Both the position numbers and the translations under genes were made by a program. The notes under the pieces are model-generated. The model did not search any database and was not told where the DNA came from. It saw nothing but the letters and a program-made list of their open reading frames with translations. From Ascidia mentula (taxonomy: Eukaryota > Chordata > Ascidiacea > Phlebobranchia > Ascidiidae): 64,000 bases of DNA. The DNA lies in the NCBI GenBank assembly GCA_947561715.1, contig OX387201.1:17312001-17376000 (forward strand). The letters are read 5' to 3'. Shown one piece after another: positions 23,620 through 35,023 of this stretch. Within the stretch, counting starts at the first letter, position 1. Each line of letters begins with the position of its first letter.

Positions 23620-24537
23620 CTATGTAGCGGACGTTTCATTGTCATTGCTTACAATCCCCATAGGGATGTTCGGCGGTCCAACAGTTGCTTTCGCCGGAAT
23701 TAGAAATCGTTTTCGATAATCTTTGAATGTGAGCAGGACACAACAGGTGTTCAACAGTCCATTAGATGAAGGTACCAAGGGTGAAAGTGTCACATTAAAA
23801 ACCGGGACCATTGCTACAATAATAGCGTCAGAAACCAACCCCACGATCGTGAAGACGGCTATTCTTTTAATGCTGGCCTTTGTTGCATCTGTGTGGTGCT
23901 TTATGTGGAGAAACGGGTACAACGTGAGTCCAAGAAGTAATATTTGGGATAATGCAAACAAAATTACGATCACACGAATAAGAAATGTTGGGTCGTTTTC
24001 ATCAGGGAATTGACAGCCAAAGGCAGTTGGCGGGCGTCGGTAAAAAATAGCAATCACATCACCGACTAAAAAAGAAATTAAGGCAGAAGCCACAATAAGA
24101 AACTGCACGAGTTTTATGATCTTCATGCTGATGGGGCCGTACCGGAATGAGGTTTTTTTAACAATTGTATTTTGCCGAAGCCACAGCAGATAAATAACCA
24201 AGAGTCTACTGGTTCCATAGCACACGAAGCCTACAGGAAATTGGATGATGCAAATCACTTTGGTGAGCATTTGTATATATACTGTTGGAATATGTCCTAA
24301 AACTCTAAGCAGAAGTGTTAGCGTGGCAATTGTGCAGAGACGGTTGGTCCACAACAAGTTTCGATTATTTGCTTTAGACTGGTAGACGACAGTACAGACG
24401 AACACAAAAATGCAACCAAGCATTAACGGAGGCAAGAATATCATCTCATAAATACGAAATGGAAGCACTTGAGTTGTAGTATTTGTTGTGTGACTTCCGA
24501 GCCCTTCTGCTGCTGTGGTAGTTTGCAATTTTTCCAT
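23620..24537 (-). CDS. 7TM-a: intronless seven-helix receptor
   Basis: 305 residues, one exon, clear ATG (MEKLQTTT). Seven hydrophobic helices lie near 33-52, 66-86, 94-118, 141-165, 185-209, 224-247 and 252-272, with an N-glycosylation site at N19. C96 at the start of TM3 and C175 in extracellular loop 2 could form the disulfide usual in class A GPCRs. The DRY motif at the end of TM3 is replaced by LLWLRQ and there is no NPxxY in TM7. A helix-8-like FKDYRKRF follows TM7. Closest relatives are its local copies 7TM-b and 7TM-c. It is probably an orphan, lineage-specific chemosensory-type GPCR; ligand and coupling unknown. Confidence 0.78.
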   Translation of the reverse strand: MEKLQTTTAAEGLGSHTTNTTTQVLPFRIYEMIFLPPLMLGCIFVFVCTVVYQSKANNRNLLWTNRLCTIATLTLLLRVLGHIPTVYIQMLTKVICIIQFPVGFVCYGTSRLLVIYLLWLRQNTIVKKTSFRYGPISMKIIKLVQFLIVASALISFLVGDVIAIFYRRPPTAFGCQFPDENDPTFLIRVIVILFALSQILLLGLTLYPFLHIKHHTDATKASIKRIAVFTIVGLVSDAIIVAMVPVFNVTLSPLVPSSNGLLNTCCVLLTFKDYRKRFLIPAKATVGPPNIPMGIVSNDNETSAT

Positions 24538-26248
24538 GTTTCCTTTATTGACAGCGCATTATTTTCACCTGCGAATAAATCGTTTTTCAACAAATGTAAT
24601 AAAGTTTTTAGTCCACTCTCTGATTTTTAACGTTAGGTGCAGCAGCATAACTTTTATTAATTTAAAAAAACCTACAATTGAGAAATTTTTAACAGAAAAT
24701 TTTATTTGAATTATCATTTATGTTTATTTCTGCAACGTAATTTTATCTTGAAACTTCTATCTTCTATAGGCCTGTGGTAGACTTAAAAATTTTCCGATAA
24801 TGGTTGCTAGCCAAAATCAAAATTATCTACCTTATCCAGGGTAGACAAAACACATTCCCAACTTCATCTGCTTTACAGTGCGGTGGCGCTGAACTAATCA
24901 TTTTCGGCAACCGTTCGTCGAGTTATTTCTCTGCTCTTTGTTAGATTATAAATGTTTCAGTAAATTTTGTCCGACGTTTCAGAATTAAAACATTTAAGCG
25001 ACGTTGAAACGAGATCGGGTGAAACGTGATATGAACAAGCTTTTAGAACCGCGTTTGGTTTCCAATTGCCATATGTCAAATTTAACAAAAGCGCTAGGTT
25101 GCATATGCTGCCCTAATAGTCTATAAATAATGCTATGTGTGATTTGCTCCGTAGTGACGAATGTAACGATTTCAAATCAACACTCCTGTTGATTGAAAAA
25201 ACGCAAACAAATTTTTAGATATGGTTGTGTTGTTGGCTGGGTGACCACCATTTATCATGAAAATAATTACATTAAATCCCGGCCAAACTCAACTGTCTTT
25301 ATGGCGACGAAAATGAAAGTTGCATGGAATGTCAAAACGAAATGTTATCCAGCATCTTGCGTAACCGGTTGCGGGAAATTGCCACTTTATTTGACGAAGT
25401 TTCTGAGGTACATTCTAGCAAAAAAAAGGATGTAGACATCATCTGCTGGCTGCTTATGAAAAACTTTACTTAATTTGTATTTGTGTTTTTATAGTGAAAG
25501 AAAGTCTGCATTCTTTCTTGGGCAACTGAACAAGACTTTTACGCAATAGCTTACTTTTGGTGCAACTCATCTATTTAACTTTAAAAAGCCGCAAAGATAT
25601 AAACCGCGGAAGTAATTGATGGATGTGGCATCAAAACAGTTGTACAGAAGAGTGTTGACTTTGCAAATCGACAGATAATCCCAGAAAAACCATCCAAGGC
25701 AATTTTGGGCGGATTGCCAAAGCGTTGATGTAGAGAACGCAGTTTCCACTTGTTTATTTGATTAGTGTGGTTTGGTAAGTGTAAACGTAAACGTAAATGT
25801 AAGCTTTTCTACAACATAACAAGTAACATAACAATGCATCAATACATATAGCAATCGTCAACACTACACAAACGCACTCACCGACAGTATAGGATCCTTA
25901 CAACAGATTAGAAGCATGCGCCTTATAGGTCGATATTTAAATTAGGTCGATAATTAAATTATTCAGGTGTGTTCGAAACTACACTTGGCGAATTCAAAAG
26001 ATATTTAAACAATCTGTTACTTTTTCACTTGAGCGTAGTAATGTCACCGTCATATTCTGTCTCATTCAAATAGAACAGGCTAATTCCTGTAGTAATTTGA
26101 TGACATTCTCTGTCGTAGCTTGTTGATTCGAACTAAAATGCAAGTTAGACAAATCATGCACGCAAATATGTTTAAACACAAAGATTGTACCCTGCCTGAA
26201 CCATTGCCTTAGCGAGTCCACTCTTTTATTGGGATTTTGTACCAAACA
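24538..26248. other. Spacer S2 plus junction remnant, copy 1
   Basis: Repeated at 29,656-31,115 and 33,758-35,471. Near 26,040-26,075 the start of a TM-tail exon (GTAATGTCACCGTCA) runs straight into spacer-S3 sequence, marking a deletion of that exon. S3 sequence then continues to the boundary with copy 2. No gene seen. Confidence 0.6.
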
Positions 26249-26919
26249 CAGTTGCTACTTTACACCAAACTGTACTAGTGTCGTCTTTTAAACAATAAAT
26301 TCATCAAAGTTATGTTGACTTTCTGGGATTGCCAGTGTATCAACCATTAACCTGGCCACGAATCCCTATCAGTTGGTGCAGTGAATTCAAAAGCTCTTTT
26401 GGCAAAACAACTATTTGCTTGTTCGACGTTTTGGTCGTTGTGCAATCGTCCCTCATTGGACAAGATTATGGCAAGCAGCGTCAGCAACAAGTTTTTATCA
26501 TTGGTATGTGGGCATTATCCGCAATTCTGTGTCCTAGCACTATCTAGCGGTAACGCCGCACCCACAATAAGCTAGACGGAAGTAATGTAATATTGCGACA
26601 CAACGTCGGCAACATCAGTCAATGTTAGTGCTGGATAGTGCAGTGAATATTTGGACCAATGGTTCCATTGGCACCAAACACCGGCAAACCAATGGGCGAC
26701 CGCCGCGCTACAATCAGCCATTTTTACATACATTGGGTTAATATCATTTCACTTCTGGTAAACCACACGGTGAAAAATTACCAGAAGGGATATAAAGAAA
26801 AGCTCGCGGTACATCTGGAAGTTACAAACGGCACCGCGGCACCTTCGTTGGGAACCAATGATAAAGACAAATGTATGGATTAGAAAAATAAAGATTAAAC
26901 GTTGAAGCACTGAAGACAG

Positions 26920-27266
26920 TCACACGATTTCGGCGTAAACGTTGTTCTGACCACCCCAGTTTTCGTACTCAGAATTGTAAATTACGTTATTCACAACAGA
27001 TGTTTCCATGTTGTTGTACTCAGGTTCAGAACTGAAGGAAGGGGACGTCTCCTCGACCCTGCTGGCATACAGTACATTGTCGACCACAATTTTTTCAAGG
27101 GATTCGTCCATTCCAGTTTGCTTGCGGTTCTTCTTGTGTCGTGGTTTAATGCAGTAGTTGCAGCAAAGGACACAGACGAACAGAATCAACAAACCAACGC
27201 CAATGATAACAACTATTCCTGGCAACACCGCACACACCCACACATTGTTTTGAGTTATGCAATCCT
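26920..27266 (-). CDS. R2: TM and tyrosine-tail exon, duplicate of R1
   Basis: Near-identical to R1, with the same phase-1 acceptor (27,267), TM segment and NVYAEIV end. The visible amino-acid changes are few, for example in the TM (VGLLILFVCVLCC against VGLFILFVCALCC) and juxtamembrane (CIKPRHKK against CNKRRHKK), and the tail motifs are unchanged. Preservation of the frame in both copies suggests function or a very recent duplication. The same reservations about a missing 5' part apply. Confidence 0.6.
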
Positions 27267-27468
27267 CTGTAAATGTTGTTATCATGGCTGTATTTTTGCG
27301 GTGTTTCTGTTCAACCAGAGATGATTGGTTAAAGTTGAAAGTTCTAATTCCGTGCAGTTGTTTTATCACTGGTTCGAATTCCCAGTGCCGATGTCCTTCC
27401 GCTAATGATGAGGTTTCAAATCCCTTTATTAGCGGTGGCACCTGAATTTTGAACGAAAGACAGTTCAA

Positions 27469-28737
27469 GATTTAATAAACATAAGTCTAGTTGCTGCTCC
27501 TGTAAAAATATTAAAATATTTCCTTGATTTCTATGTTGTCGACTGTGACATAGGAGGTTAGAGTGACATAAATTTTGCAAAATGCCGTTCATAACGTTTT
27601 CTGTTTTTCAACTTTCGTTCTTTGTTGTACGATTTCAAACAACCTACATTTTACTGTTCACATTTTATTATTCACAACAATATAAGCAAACGTTTTAATA
27701 CCCCTTCGTCTTCGTAATACTTATGCAAGTATACACAAGCCGTTTTGAAATCTATTGTGACTGGTTGCATTAAAACCAGCTACTTGCAATGTGGGCTCCG
27801 CGCACTTTGTCTAACAATATTTCCTCTTGACGGCTTGCCAAATTCTCGCCCACATTGCTATGTATTGTTTGCACTAATTTGATGTGAGTCTAACGCCGTA
27901 CAATACTAAAGCTAAACTAAATTTCGAAAATTCATTTATTTCTTCAAGTTTATCCTAATTGTACGCAAATAAAATTTAATTCAACAAAAGCAGTCCAAAG
28001 AGAAAAACCGGATACCATGTTATTTTCACGCTTCAGCGCGGATGGTTTCCAAGAGCTCCACGCGTCATTTACAATTAGTCCACATTGATGGAACGTTCTG
28101 TGTATATTGTTTCATCCATTTGCAATACCTTTATCACTAAATTGCTGTCTCCTGTAATGATATATGATCAAGGACAACATTTTGCTTCAACTATTATGCT
28201 GTATTTGGTTTAAATAGCATTTATTCAAGAGTATTTGTCACAAGGATGAAACTCATTTTATTGTACCAAACAGCACACAGGGCATTGAGAATTACAAAAA
28301 GCCGTGATGACCGATTCAGAGTCGCACGATAACAACTAAACCATTCTTATATTGGCCGTCATTACATCAGTTTTCATGTAACTTGATAATCGGAGCACAA
28401 ACCATAATTACGAAAAACTCAACTGAAAAAAATTATGAGGTTTTTCAGGCTTGGCAGCCCAGGCAAATTAAACATCATGATCGCGATACGTTAGTTGTGA
28501 TCGTCAAGCAAGGACCTGCGCAGTGGGGCGATCCTGCCTATCATGCCATTGCATGAAATATTACTGCGTTAATAAAATTATGGTTCGATTGATATTTCGA
28601 GGCAATAATCGCATGCACTGAAAACAAGTTCTCATACATTTAAGAAATGAATATTTGCAAAAAATCTACATCGTTCACTCAGTCAACATCAAATGTCGAT
28701 AAAACGACAACAACTGGAACACGCTTATGGTGTTAAG
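27469..28737. other. Spacer S1, copy 2
   Basis: Duplicate of 20,183-21,512, with a deletion of about 60 bases near 27,645 relative to copy 1. No gene seen. Confidence 0.6.
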
Positions 28738-29655
28738 CTATGTAGCTGACGTTTTATTATCATTGCTTACATTCCCCATAGGGATGTTTGGCGGTCCAAC
28801 AGTTGCTTTTGCCGGAATTAGAAATCGTTTTCGATAATCTTTGAATGTGAGCAGGACACAACAGGTGTTCAACAGTCCATTAGATGAATGTACCAAGGGT
28901 GAAAGTGTCACATTGAAAACCGGGACCATTGCTACAATAATAGCGTCAGAAACCAACCCCACGATCGTGAAGACAGCTATTCTTTTGATGGTGGCTTTTG
29001 TTGCATCTGTGTAATGCTTTATGTAGAGAAACGGATGCAGCGTGAGACCAAGAAGTAATATTTGGGATGATGCAAACAAAATTACGATCACACGAATCAC
29101 AATCCTTGCATCGTTTTCCTTGGAGAATTGACAGCCTACGACAGTCGGTCCTCGTCCGTAGAAGATAGAAACCACAATACCAAGTAAGAAAGAAATTAAG
29201 GCAGAAGCCACAATAAGAAACTGCACGAGTTTTATGAACTTCATGGTGATGGGGCCGTAATGGAATGAGGTTTTTTTGACAATTGTATTTTGCCGAAGCC
29301 ACAGCAGATAAATAACCAAGAGTCTACTGGTCCCAAAACACATGAAGCCTACAGGAAATTGGATGATGCAAATCACTTTGTTGACTATTTGTAAATAGAC
29401 TTCTGGGATATGGCCTAAAACTCTAAGCAGAAGTGTAAGTGTGGCAAGTGTACAGAGACGGTTGGTCCACAACAAGTTGCGATTGTTTGCTTTAGACTGG
29501 TAGACGACAGTACAGACGAACACAAAAATGCAACCAAGCGTTAACGGAGGCCAGTATATCATCTCATAGATACGAAATGGAAACACTTGAGTTGTGGTAT
29601 TTGTTGTGTGACTTCCGAGCCCTTCTGCTGCTGTGGTAGTTTGCAATTTTTCCAT
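28738..29655 (-). CDS. 7TM-b: intronless seven-helix receptor
   Basis: 305 residues. The same architecture as 7TM-a: TM3 and loop-2 cysteines, LLWLRQ in place of DRY, FKDYRKRF after TM7. Differences from 7TM-a cluster in extracellular loop 2 and helices 4-5 (GIVVSIFYGRGPTVVGC against GDVIAIFYRRPPTAFGC; SKENDARIVI against PDENDPTFLI). Such concentration in the outward-facing part is what ligand-binding divergence or gene conversion would produce. This half resembles 7TM-c, while the C-terminal end is shared by all copies. Confidence 0.78.
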   Translation of the reverse strand: MEKLQTTTAAEGLGSHTTNTTTQVFPFRIYEMIYWPPLTLGCIFVFVCTVVYQSKANNRNLLWTNRLCTLATLTLLLRVLGHIPEVYLQIVNKVICIIQFPVGFMCFGTSRLLVIYLLWLRQNTIVKKTSFHYGPITMKFIKLVQFLIVASALISFLLGIVVSIFYGRGPTVVGCQFSKENDARIVIRVIVILFASSQILLLGLTLHPFLYIKHYTDATKATIKRIAVFTIVGLVSDAIIVAMVPVFNVTLSPLVHSSNGLLNTCCVLLTFKDYRKRFLIPAKATVGPPNIPMGNVSNDNKTSAT

Positions 29656-31115
29656 GTTTTCCTAATTGACAGTGCAATTTTTTCACCTGCGAATAAAACG
29701 TATCAATTTAAAAAAAAAAAATAAGGCATTTAACAAAAATTTTTATTTGACTTATCATTCATGTTTATTTCTGCAACTTAGGTTTACCTTGAAAATCTAA
29801 ACTCTTTTAAATGTTGTTCTGACGAACCCGAAGGCAAACGATCAAAAGTCTAATTCAGAAATCGATAACGCTGCGGTGAAAAATATGATTTCTTCTAGCT
29901 TTCAAAATTTTCGATAATGGTTGCTAGCCAAAATCAAAATTATCTACCTTATCTGAGGCAGACAAATCACATACAGTTCCCAACTCCAGCTGCTTTACCG
30001 TATGGTGCCGCAGAACTAATTACTTTCGGCAGCATCAACCGTTCGTTGTGTTATTTCTCAATGTCGGGTTATAAATGTTTTAGTAAATTTTGTCCGACGT
30101 TTCAGAATTAAACATTTAAGCGACGTTGAAACGAGATCGGATGAAACTTGATATGAACAAGCTTTTAGAACCGCGTTTGGTTTCCAATTGCCATATGTCA
30201 AATTTAACAAAAGCGCTAGGTTGCATATGCTGCCCTAATAGTCTATAAATAATGCTATGTGTAATTAGCTCCGTAGTGACGAATGTAACGATTTCAAATC
30301 AACACTCCTGTTGATTGAAAAAACGCAAACAAATTTTTAGATATGGTTGTGTTGTTGGCTGGGTGACCACCATTTATAATGAAAATAATTACATTAAATC
30401 CCGGCCAAACTCAACTGTCTTTATGGCGACGAAAATGAAAGTTGCATGGAATGTCAAAACGAAATGTTATCCAGCATCTTGCGTAACCGTTTGCGGGAAA
30501 TTGCCACTTTATTCTACGAAGTTTCTGAGGTCCATTCTAGCAAAAAAGGATGTAGACATCATCTGCTGGCTGCTTAACTTTACTTAATTTGTGTTTGTGT
30601 TTTTATAGTGAAAGAAAGTCTGCATTCTTTCTTGGGTAACTGAACAAGACTTTTACGCAATCGCTTACTTTTGGTGCAACTCATCTATTTAACTGAAAAA
30701 AGCCGCAAAGATATAACTGCGGAAGTAATTGATGGATGTGGCATCAAAACAGTTGTACAGAAGAGTGTCGACTTTGCAAATCGACAGTTTGTCCCAGAAA
30801 TACCGTCAAAGGCAATTTTGGGAGCATTGCTAAAGCGTTGATGTAGAGAACGCACTTTCCACTTGTTTATTTGATTGGTGTGGTTTTGGTAAGTGTAAAC
30901 GTAAATGTAAGCTTTTCTACAACATAACAAGTAACATAACAATGCATCAATATATATAGCAATCGTCAACACTACACAAACGCACTCACCGACAGTATAG
31001 GATCCCTATAACAGATTAGAAGCATGCGCCTTATGGGTCGATAATTAAATTATTCGGTTGTGTTCGAAACTGCACTTGGCGGATTCAAAAGATATTTAAA
31101 CAACCGGTTACTTTT
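29656..31115. other. Spacer S2, copy 2
   Basis: Contains a poly-A-rich stretch at about 29,707-29,722 just upstream of 7TM-b, then sequence matching 24,78x-26,03x. No gene seen; small plus-strand frames recur only because the sequence is duplicated. Confidence 0.6.
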
Positions 31116-31432
31116 TTACTTGAGCGTAGTAATGTCACCGTCACACGCCTTTTCGTTTAGGAGATCAGAATTCACAACACCCGCACTTTGGTACGCCACG
31201 TTGTCCGTCAATGCGAACGTTTGCTCTTCAGAATGTTCTGTTCTCTGCCTTTCGCGTTTCGTGCCAAAGGAACTCATAAGGATTACAATTATAAGTATCC
31301 CTGCACCACCCGCAACTCCCAAAGCAATAACAGCTGTGTGGGACAGACCGCTTTTGACTGGTGAGGGTGTGGCCCCTGGCATGCTGTTGTTTTTGTCGTT
31401 TAAAGTTGCTTCGGTTTTTAGTGATGTACAAC
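31116..31432 (-). CDS. TM-tail exon with shortened tail (orphan or alternative exon)
   Basis: Phase-1 exon with intact acceptor (ACAG at 31,433-31,436). It is closely similar to 35,806-35,472 through the stalk, TM (HTAVIALGVAGGAGIL) and TDNVAYQSAGVVN. At the end it reads DITTLK and stops, because 7 bases present in the sister exon are missing. The terminal AIYAQVKK is therefore lost while NVAYQ is kept. No signal or stalk exon lies directly upstream. It could be a pseudo-exon, or an alternative 3' exon giving a receptor without the YAQV motif. Confidence 0.55.
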
Positions 31433-32845
31433 CTGTAAATAAATGTCTTTAATTAATCTCCACTTGCTGGAATGACATACTTTAAGTTGCAATAAACATA
31501 CAGTAACATTATTATTAACACTTATCATTGAATTATACAACACGTTGTCGGTCACATTTCTCTCCTACCCCGAAAGTGTGCATTAGATTCATACGAGTTC
31601 TTGTGTAAATCCCAATTTGCATTTTAAATACTTTTTGATGAGTGCACAGCATGTAGCCTACCTAATAAAAACTATATAGTGACACAATTACAAGAAAAAC
31701 TGATTAATATATCCGAGATCACAAAAAACAGAAACAAAACAATCAACATCAGTGTGTGTGGTTTTATATTACTGTGACAGTAATTTAAATTTCACCCTTT
31801 GGCATCGTCAGTTTCTGTCTCATTCAATAGAATCAAACCTGCACAGGCTAATTCCTGTAGTAATTTGATGACATTTTCTGTCGTAGCTTGTTGATTCGAA
31901 CTAAAATGCAAGTTAGACAAATCATGTACGCAAATATGTTCAAAGACAACGATTGTACCTTACCTAAACCATTGCCTTAGTGAGCCCACTCGTTTATTGG
32001 GATTTTGTACCAAACTCAGGTTCAACCAAACACGACAAGCACGGAATAAACAGTTAAACAACGAATACCTGGAAACAATTAATTCGTACGTTCGTTGAGA
32101 TGTCGCACATCATAAGCTTGGCTATTGCCAAGGAGAAGTGACCCAAAAAATTGATGCCACAATTGACATTTGGAAACGCTTAGTTCGCTTACGATTTGGA
32201 AGCTTTTAGCTTAAATTCAAGTTTTTCTGTGCCATCAGATGAAATGCTGCTACCATAAGAGCCGGTCCTAGTGCGGGGCCCGATTATATATAAAAAAACG
32301 AATGCGAGCCTGTATTTAAACCAAAAAAAAGATCTCAATTACATTTGCCATGTACTTACGATAAATTTAACGTGAAGCAGCTGCATCAGCAACTTATATC
32401 GGATAAACCTGATTCACCCGACAGGCTGATCTAAAACTTGTTTTTAACAAATTGTGTGAGGCAATTTTACATTACTCATTTTATTCCACCAAACAATACA
32501 CAGAGCATTGGGAATGGCATAAGCTGTGATGTACGCTTCAAAGTCGCACAATAACAACTAAACCATTATCATGTTTGCCGTCATTACATCAGTTTTCATG
32601 TAACTTGATATTCGGAGCACAAACCATAATTACGAAAAACTCAACATGAAAAAATTATGGTTCGAAACCATAATTACGAAAAACTCAACATGAAAAAATT
32701 AAGGTTCGATTGATATTTCAAAGCAATGCACTGAAAACAAGTTCACATACATTTAAGAAATGACTATTTGCAAAAAATCTGCATCATTTACTCAGTCAAC
32801 ACCAAATATCGATAAAAGCAACTGGAACACGCTTATGGTGTTAAG
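31433..32845. other. Spacer S3, copy 2
   Basis: Matches 22,220-23,619. It includes the second orphan DNVLYN tail fragment (31,511-31,570, minus strand). No complete gene seen. Confidence 0.6.
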
Positions 32846-33757
32846 CTATGTAGTGGACGTTTCATTGCTTACAATCCCCATAGGGATGTTCGGCGGTCCA
32901 ACAGTTGCTTTCGCCGGAATTAGGAATCGTTTTCGATAATCTTTGAATGTGAGCAGGACACAACAGATGTTCAACAGTCCATTAGATGAATGTACCAAGG
33001 GTGAAAGTGTCACATTGAAAACCGGGACCATTGCTACAATGATAGCGTCAGAAACCAACCCCACGATCGTGAAGACAGCTATTCTTTTGATGGTGGCTTT
33101 TGTTGCATCTGTGTAATGCTTTATGTGGAGAAACGGATGCAGCGTGAGACCAAGAAGTAATATTTGGGCGATTGCAAACAAAATTACAATCACACGAATC
33201 ACAATCCTTGCATCGTTTTCCTTGGAGAATTGACAGCCTGCGACAGTCGGTCCTCGTCCGTAGAAGATAGAAACCACAATACCAAGTAAGAAAGAAATTA
33301 AGGCAGAAGCCACAATAAGAAACTGCACGAGCTTTATGATCTTCATGCTGATGGGACCGTATCGGAATGAGGTTTTTTTAACAATTGTATTTTGCCGAAG
33401 CCACAGCAGATAAATAACAAAGAGTCTACTGAACCCAAAACACAGGAAGCCTACAGGAAATTGGATGATGCAAATCACTTTGTTGACTATTTGTAAATAG
33501 ACTTCTGGGATATGGCCTAAAACTCTAAGCAGAAGTGTAAGCGTGGCAAGTGTGCAGAGACGGTTGGTCCACAACAAGTTGCAATTATTTGCTTTAGACT
33601 GGTAGACGACAGTACAGACGAACACAAAAATGCAACCAAGCGTTAACGGAGGCCAGTATATCATCTCATAGATACGAAATGGAAACACTTGAGTTGTAGT
33701 ATTTGTTGTGTGACTTCCGAGCCCTTCTGCTGCTGTGGTAGTTTGCAATTTTTCCAT
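32846..33757 (-). CDS. 7TM-c: intronless seven-helix receptor
   Basis: 303 residues. Same seven helices, paired cysteines and LLWLRQ as its sisters. Helices 4-5 and loop 2 follow 7TM-b (GIVVSIFYGRGPTVAGC), whereas the first intracellular loop and following helix (SFRYGPISMKIIKLVQF) follow 7TM-a, and the end (GIVSNETSTT) resembles the chimeric copy. This mosaic of variants points to gene conversion or unequal crossing-over within the cluster. Followed downstream by the same spacer S2 as the other copies. Confidence 0.78.
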   Translation of the reverse strand: MEKLQTTTAAEGLGSHTTNTTTQVFPFRIYEMIYWPPLTLGCIFVFVCTVVYQSKANNCNLLWTNRLCTLATLTLLLRVLGHIPEVYLQIVNKVICIIQFPVGFLCFGFSRLFVIYLLWLRQNTIVKKTSFRYGPISMKIIKLVQFLIVASALISFLLGIVVSIFYGRGPTVAGCQFSKENDARIVIRVIVILFAIAQILLLGLTLHPFLHIKHYTDATKATIKRIAVFTIVGLVSDAIIVAMVPVFNVTLSPLVHSSNGLLNICCVLLTFKDYRKRFLIPAKATVGPPNIPMGIVSNETSTT

Positions 33758-34803
33758 GTTTTCCTAATTGACAGTGCAATTTTTTCACCTGCGAATAAAA
33801 CGTATTAATTTAAAAAAAAAAAAATTATGCATTTAACAAAATTTTTTATTTGACTTATCATTCATGTTTATTTCTGCAACTTAGGTTTACCTTGAAAATC
33901 TAAACTCTTTTAAATGTTGTTCTGACGAACCCGAAGGCAAACGATCAAAAGTCTAATTCAGAAATCGATAACGCTGCGGTGAAAAATATGATTTCTTCTA
34001 GCTTTCAAAATTTTCGATAATGGTTGCTAGCCAAAATCAAAATTATCTACCTTATCTGAGGCAGACAAATCACATACAGTTCCCAACTCCAGCTGCTTTA
34101 CCGTATGGTGCCGCAGAACTAATTGCTTTTGGCAGCATCAACCGTTCGTTGAGTTATTTCTCAATGTTGGGTTATAAATGTTTTAGTAAATTTTGTCCGA
34201 CGTTTCAGAATTAAACATTTAAGCGACGTTGAAACGAGATCGGATGAAACTTGATATGAACAAGCTTTTAGAACCGCGTTTGGTTTCCAATTGCCATATG
34301 TTAAATTTTACAAAAGCTAGGTTGTAGCATGTGTTCTCCTCATAGTCTACAAACAATGCTATGTGTGATTTGCTCCGTAGTGACGAATGCAACGATTATA
34401 AATCAACACTCCTGTTGATTGAACAAATGCCAACAAATTTTTAGATATGGTTTTGATATTGGCTGGGTGACCACCATTTATAATGAAAATAATTACATTA
34501 AATCCCGGCCAAACTCAACTGTCTTTATGACGACAAAAATGAAAGTTCCATGGAATGTCAAAATGAAATGTTCTCGAGCATCTTGCGTAACCGTTTGCGG
34601 GAAATTGCCATGGTATTTGACGAAGTTTCTGAGGCCCAGTCACACTTGCTCAAAAGGATACAGGCCCAAATCACGTTATCGGTGCTTATGAAAAACTTTG
34701 CTTAATTGTGTTTGTGTATTTTCGGAGAATTGCTGAGTTTTGGGGCCACTGAGCAAAGCTTTTCACGCAATCGTTTACTTTTGGTGTAACTCATCTATTT
34801 TAC

Positions 34804-35023
34804 TTAGTAATGAAAAGCTCTTCTGGCAAAACGAAAAACTTGTTTTCTCGGCAAGAAAGGAAAAGAACGCGCGTGACTATTTATCACCGTGTTGGCGTTT
34901 AACTTCGATTATCCTGATGAAGGTCCGTTGAATAACGACCGAAACGTCGTACAAACAGGTTTTTCATTTTGCCAGAAGAGCTTTTCATTACTAAGTAGTA
35001 TGCCTCGCAGCATCAGCAACAAA
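34804..35023 (+). mobile_element. Small retroelement-like insertion with inverted arms and hammerhead-like core
   Basis: Flanked by a 13 bp direct repeat, TCATCTATTTTAC, at 34,791-34,803 and 35,024-35,036. The equivalent place in the other block copy (about 30,690) has one copy, so this is an insertion with target duplication. Inside are inverted arms at about 34,802-34,840 and 34,956-34,996 (GAAAAGCTCTTCTGGCAAAA and complement), a ribozyme-like core, and a short tail ending AGCATCAGCAACAAA. The long target duplication suggests copying by a LINE- or Penelope-type machinery rather than cut-and-paste. Penelope-like elements and retrozymes are known to carry hammerhead motifs; family assignment is inferred. 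Confidence 0.65.
34914..34948 (+). ncRNA. Hammerhead-ribozyme-like core
   Basis: Reads CTGATGA, then a hairpin GGTC.CGTT/AACG.ACC with one bulge, then GAAAC and GTC. CUGAUGA, stem II and GAAA are the conserved hammerhead core elements, and the inverted arms outside could form stem I. Stem III would be only AC/GU with no loop, so self-cleavage of a monomer is doubtful; a dimeric form may be required. Activity not shown. Confidence 0.45.

Larger units (their letters stand above)
18989..26248. repeat. Tandem segmental duplication, copy 1 (with internal deletions)
   Basis: 18,989-22,066 matches 26,250-29,3xx almost base for base (offset about 7.26 kb). 22,067-26,0xx matches 31,27x-35,4xx. The order in copy 1 is: TM-tail exon R1, spacer, fused 7TM/TM-exon frame, spacer, 7TM-a, spacer, then a short remnant joining directly to copy 2. 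Compared with copy 2 it lacks the N-terminal half of one 7TM gene plus the following spacer and half a TM exon, and it lacks a second TM-tail exon near 26,075. Both losses look like simple deletions. High identity implies a recent event. Confidence 0.85.
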
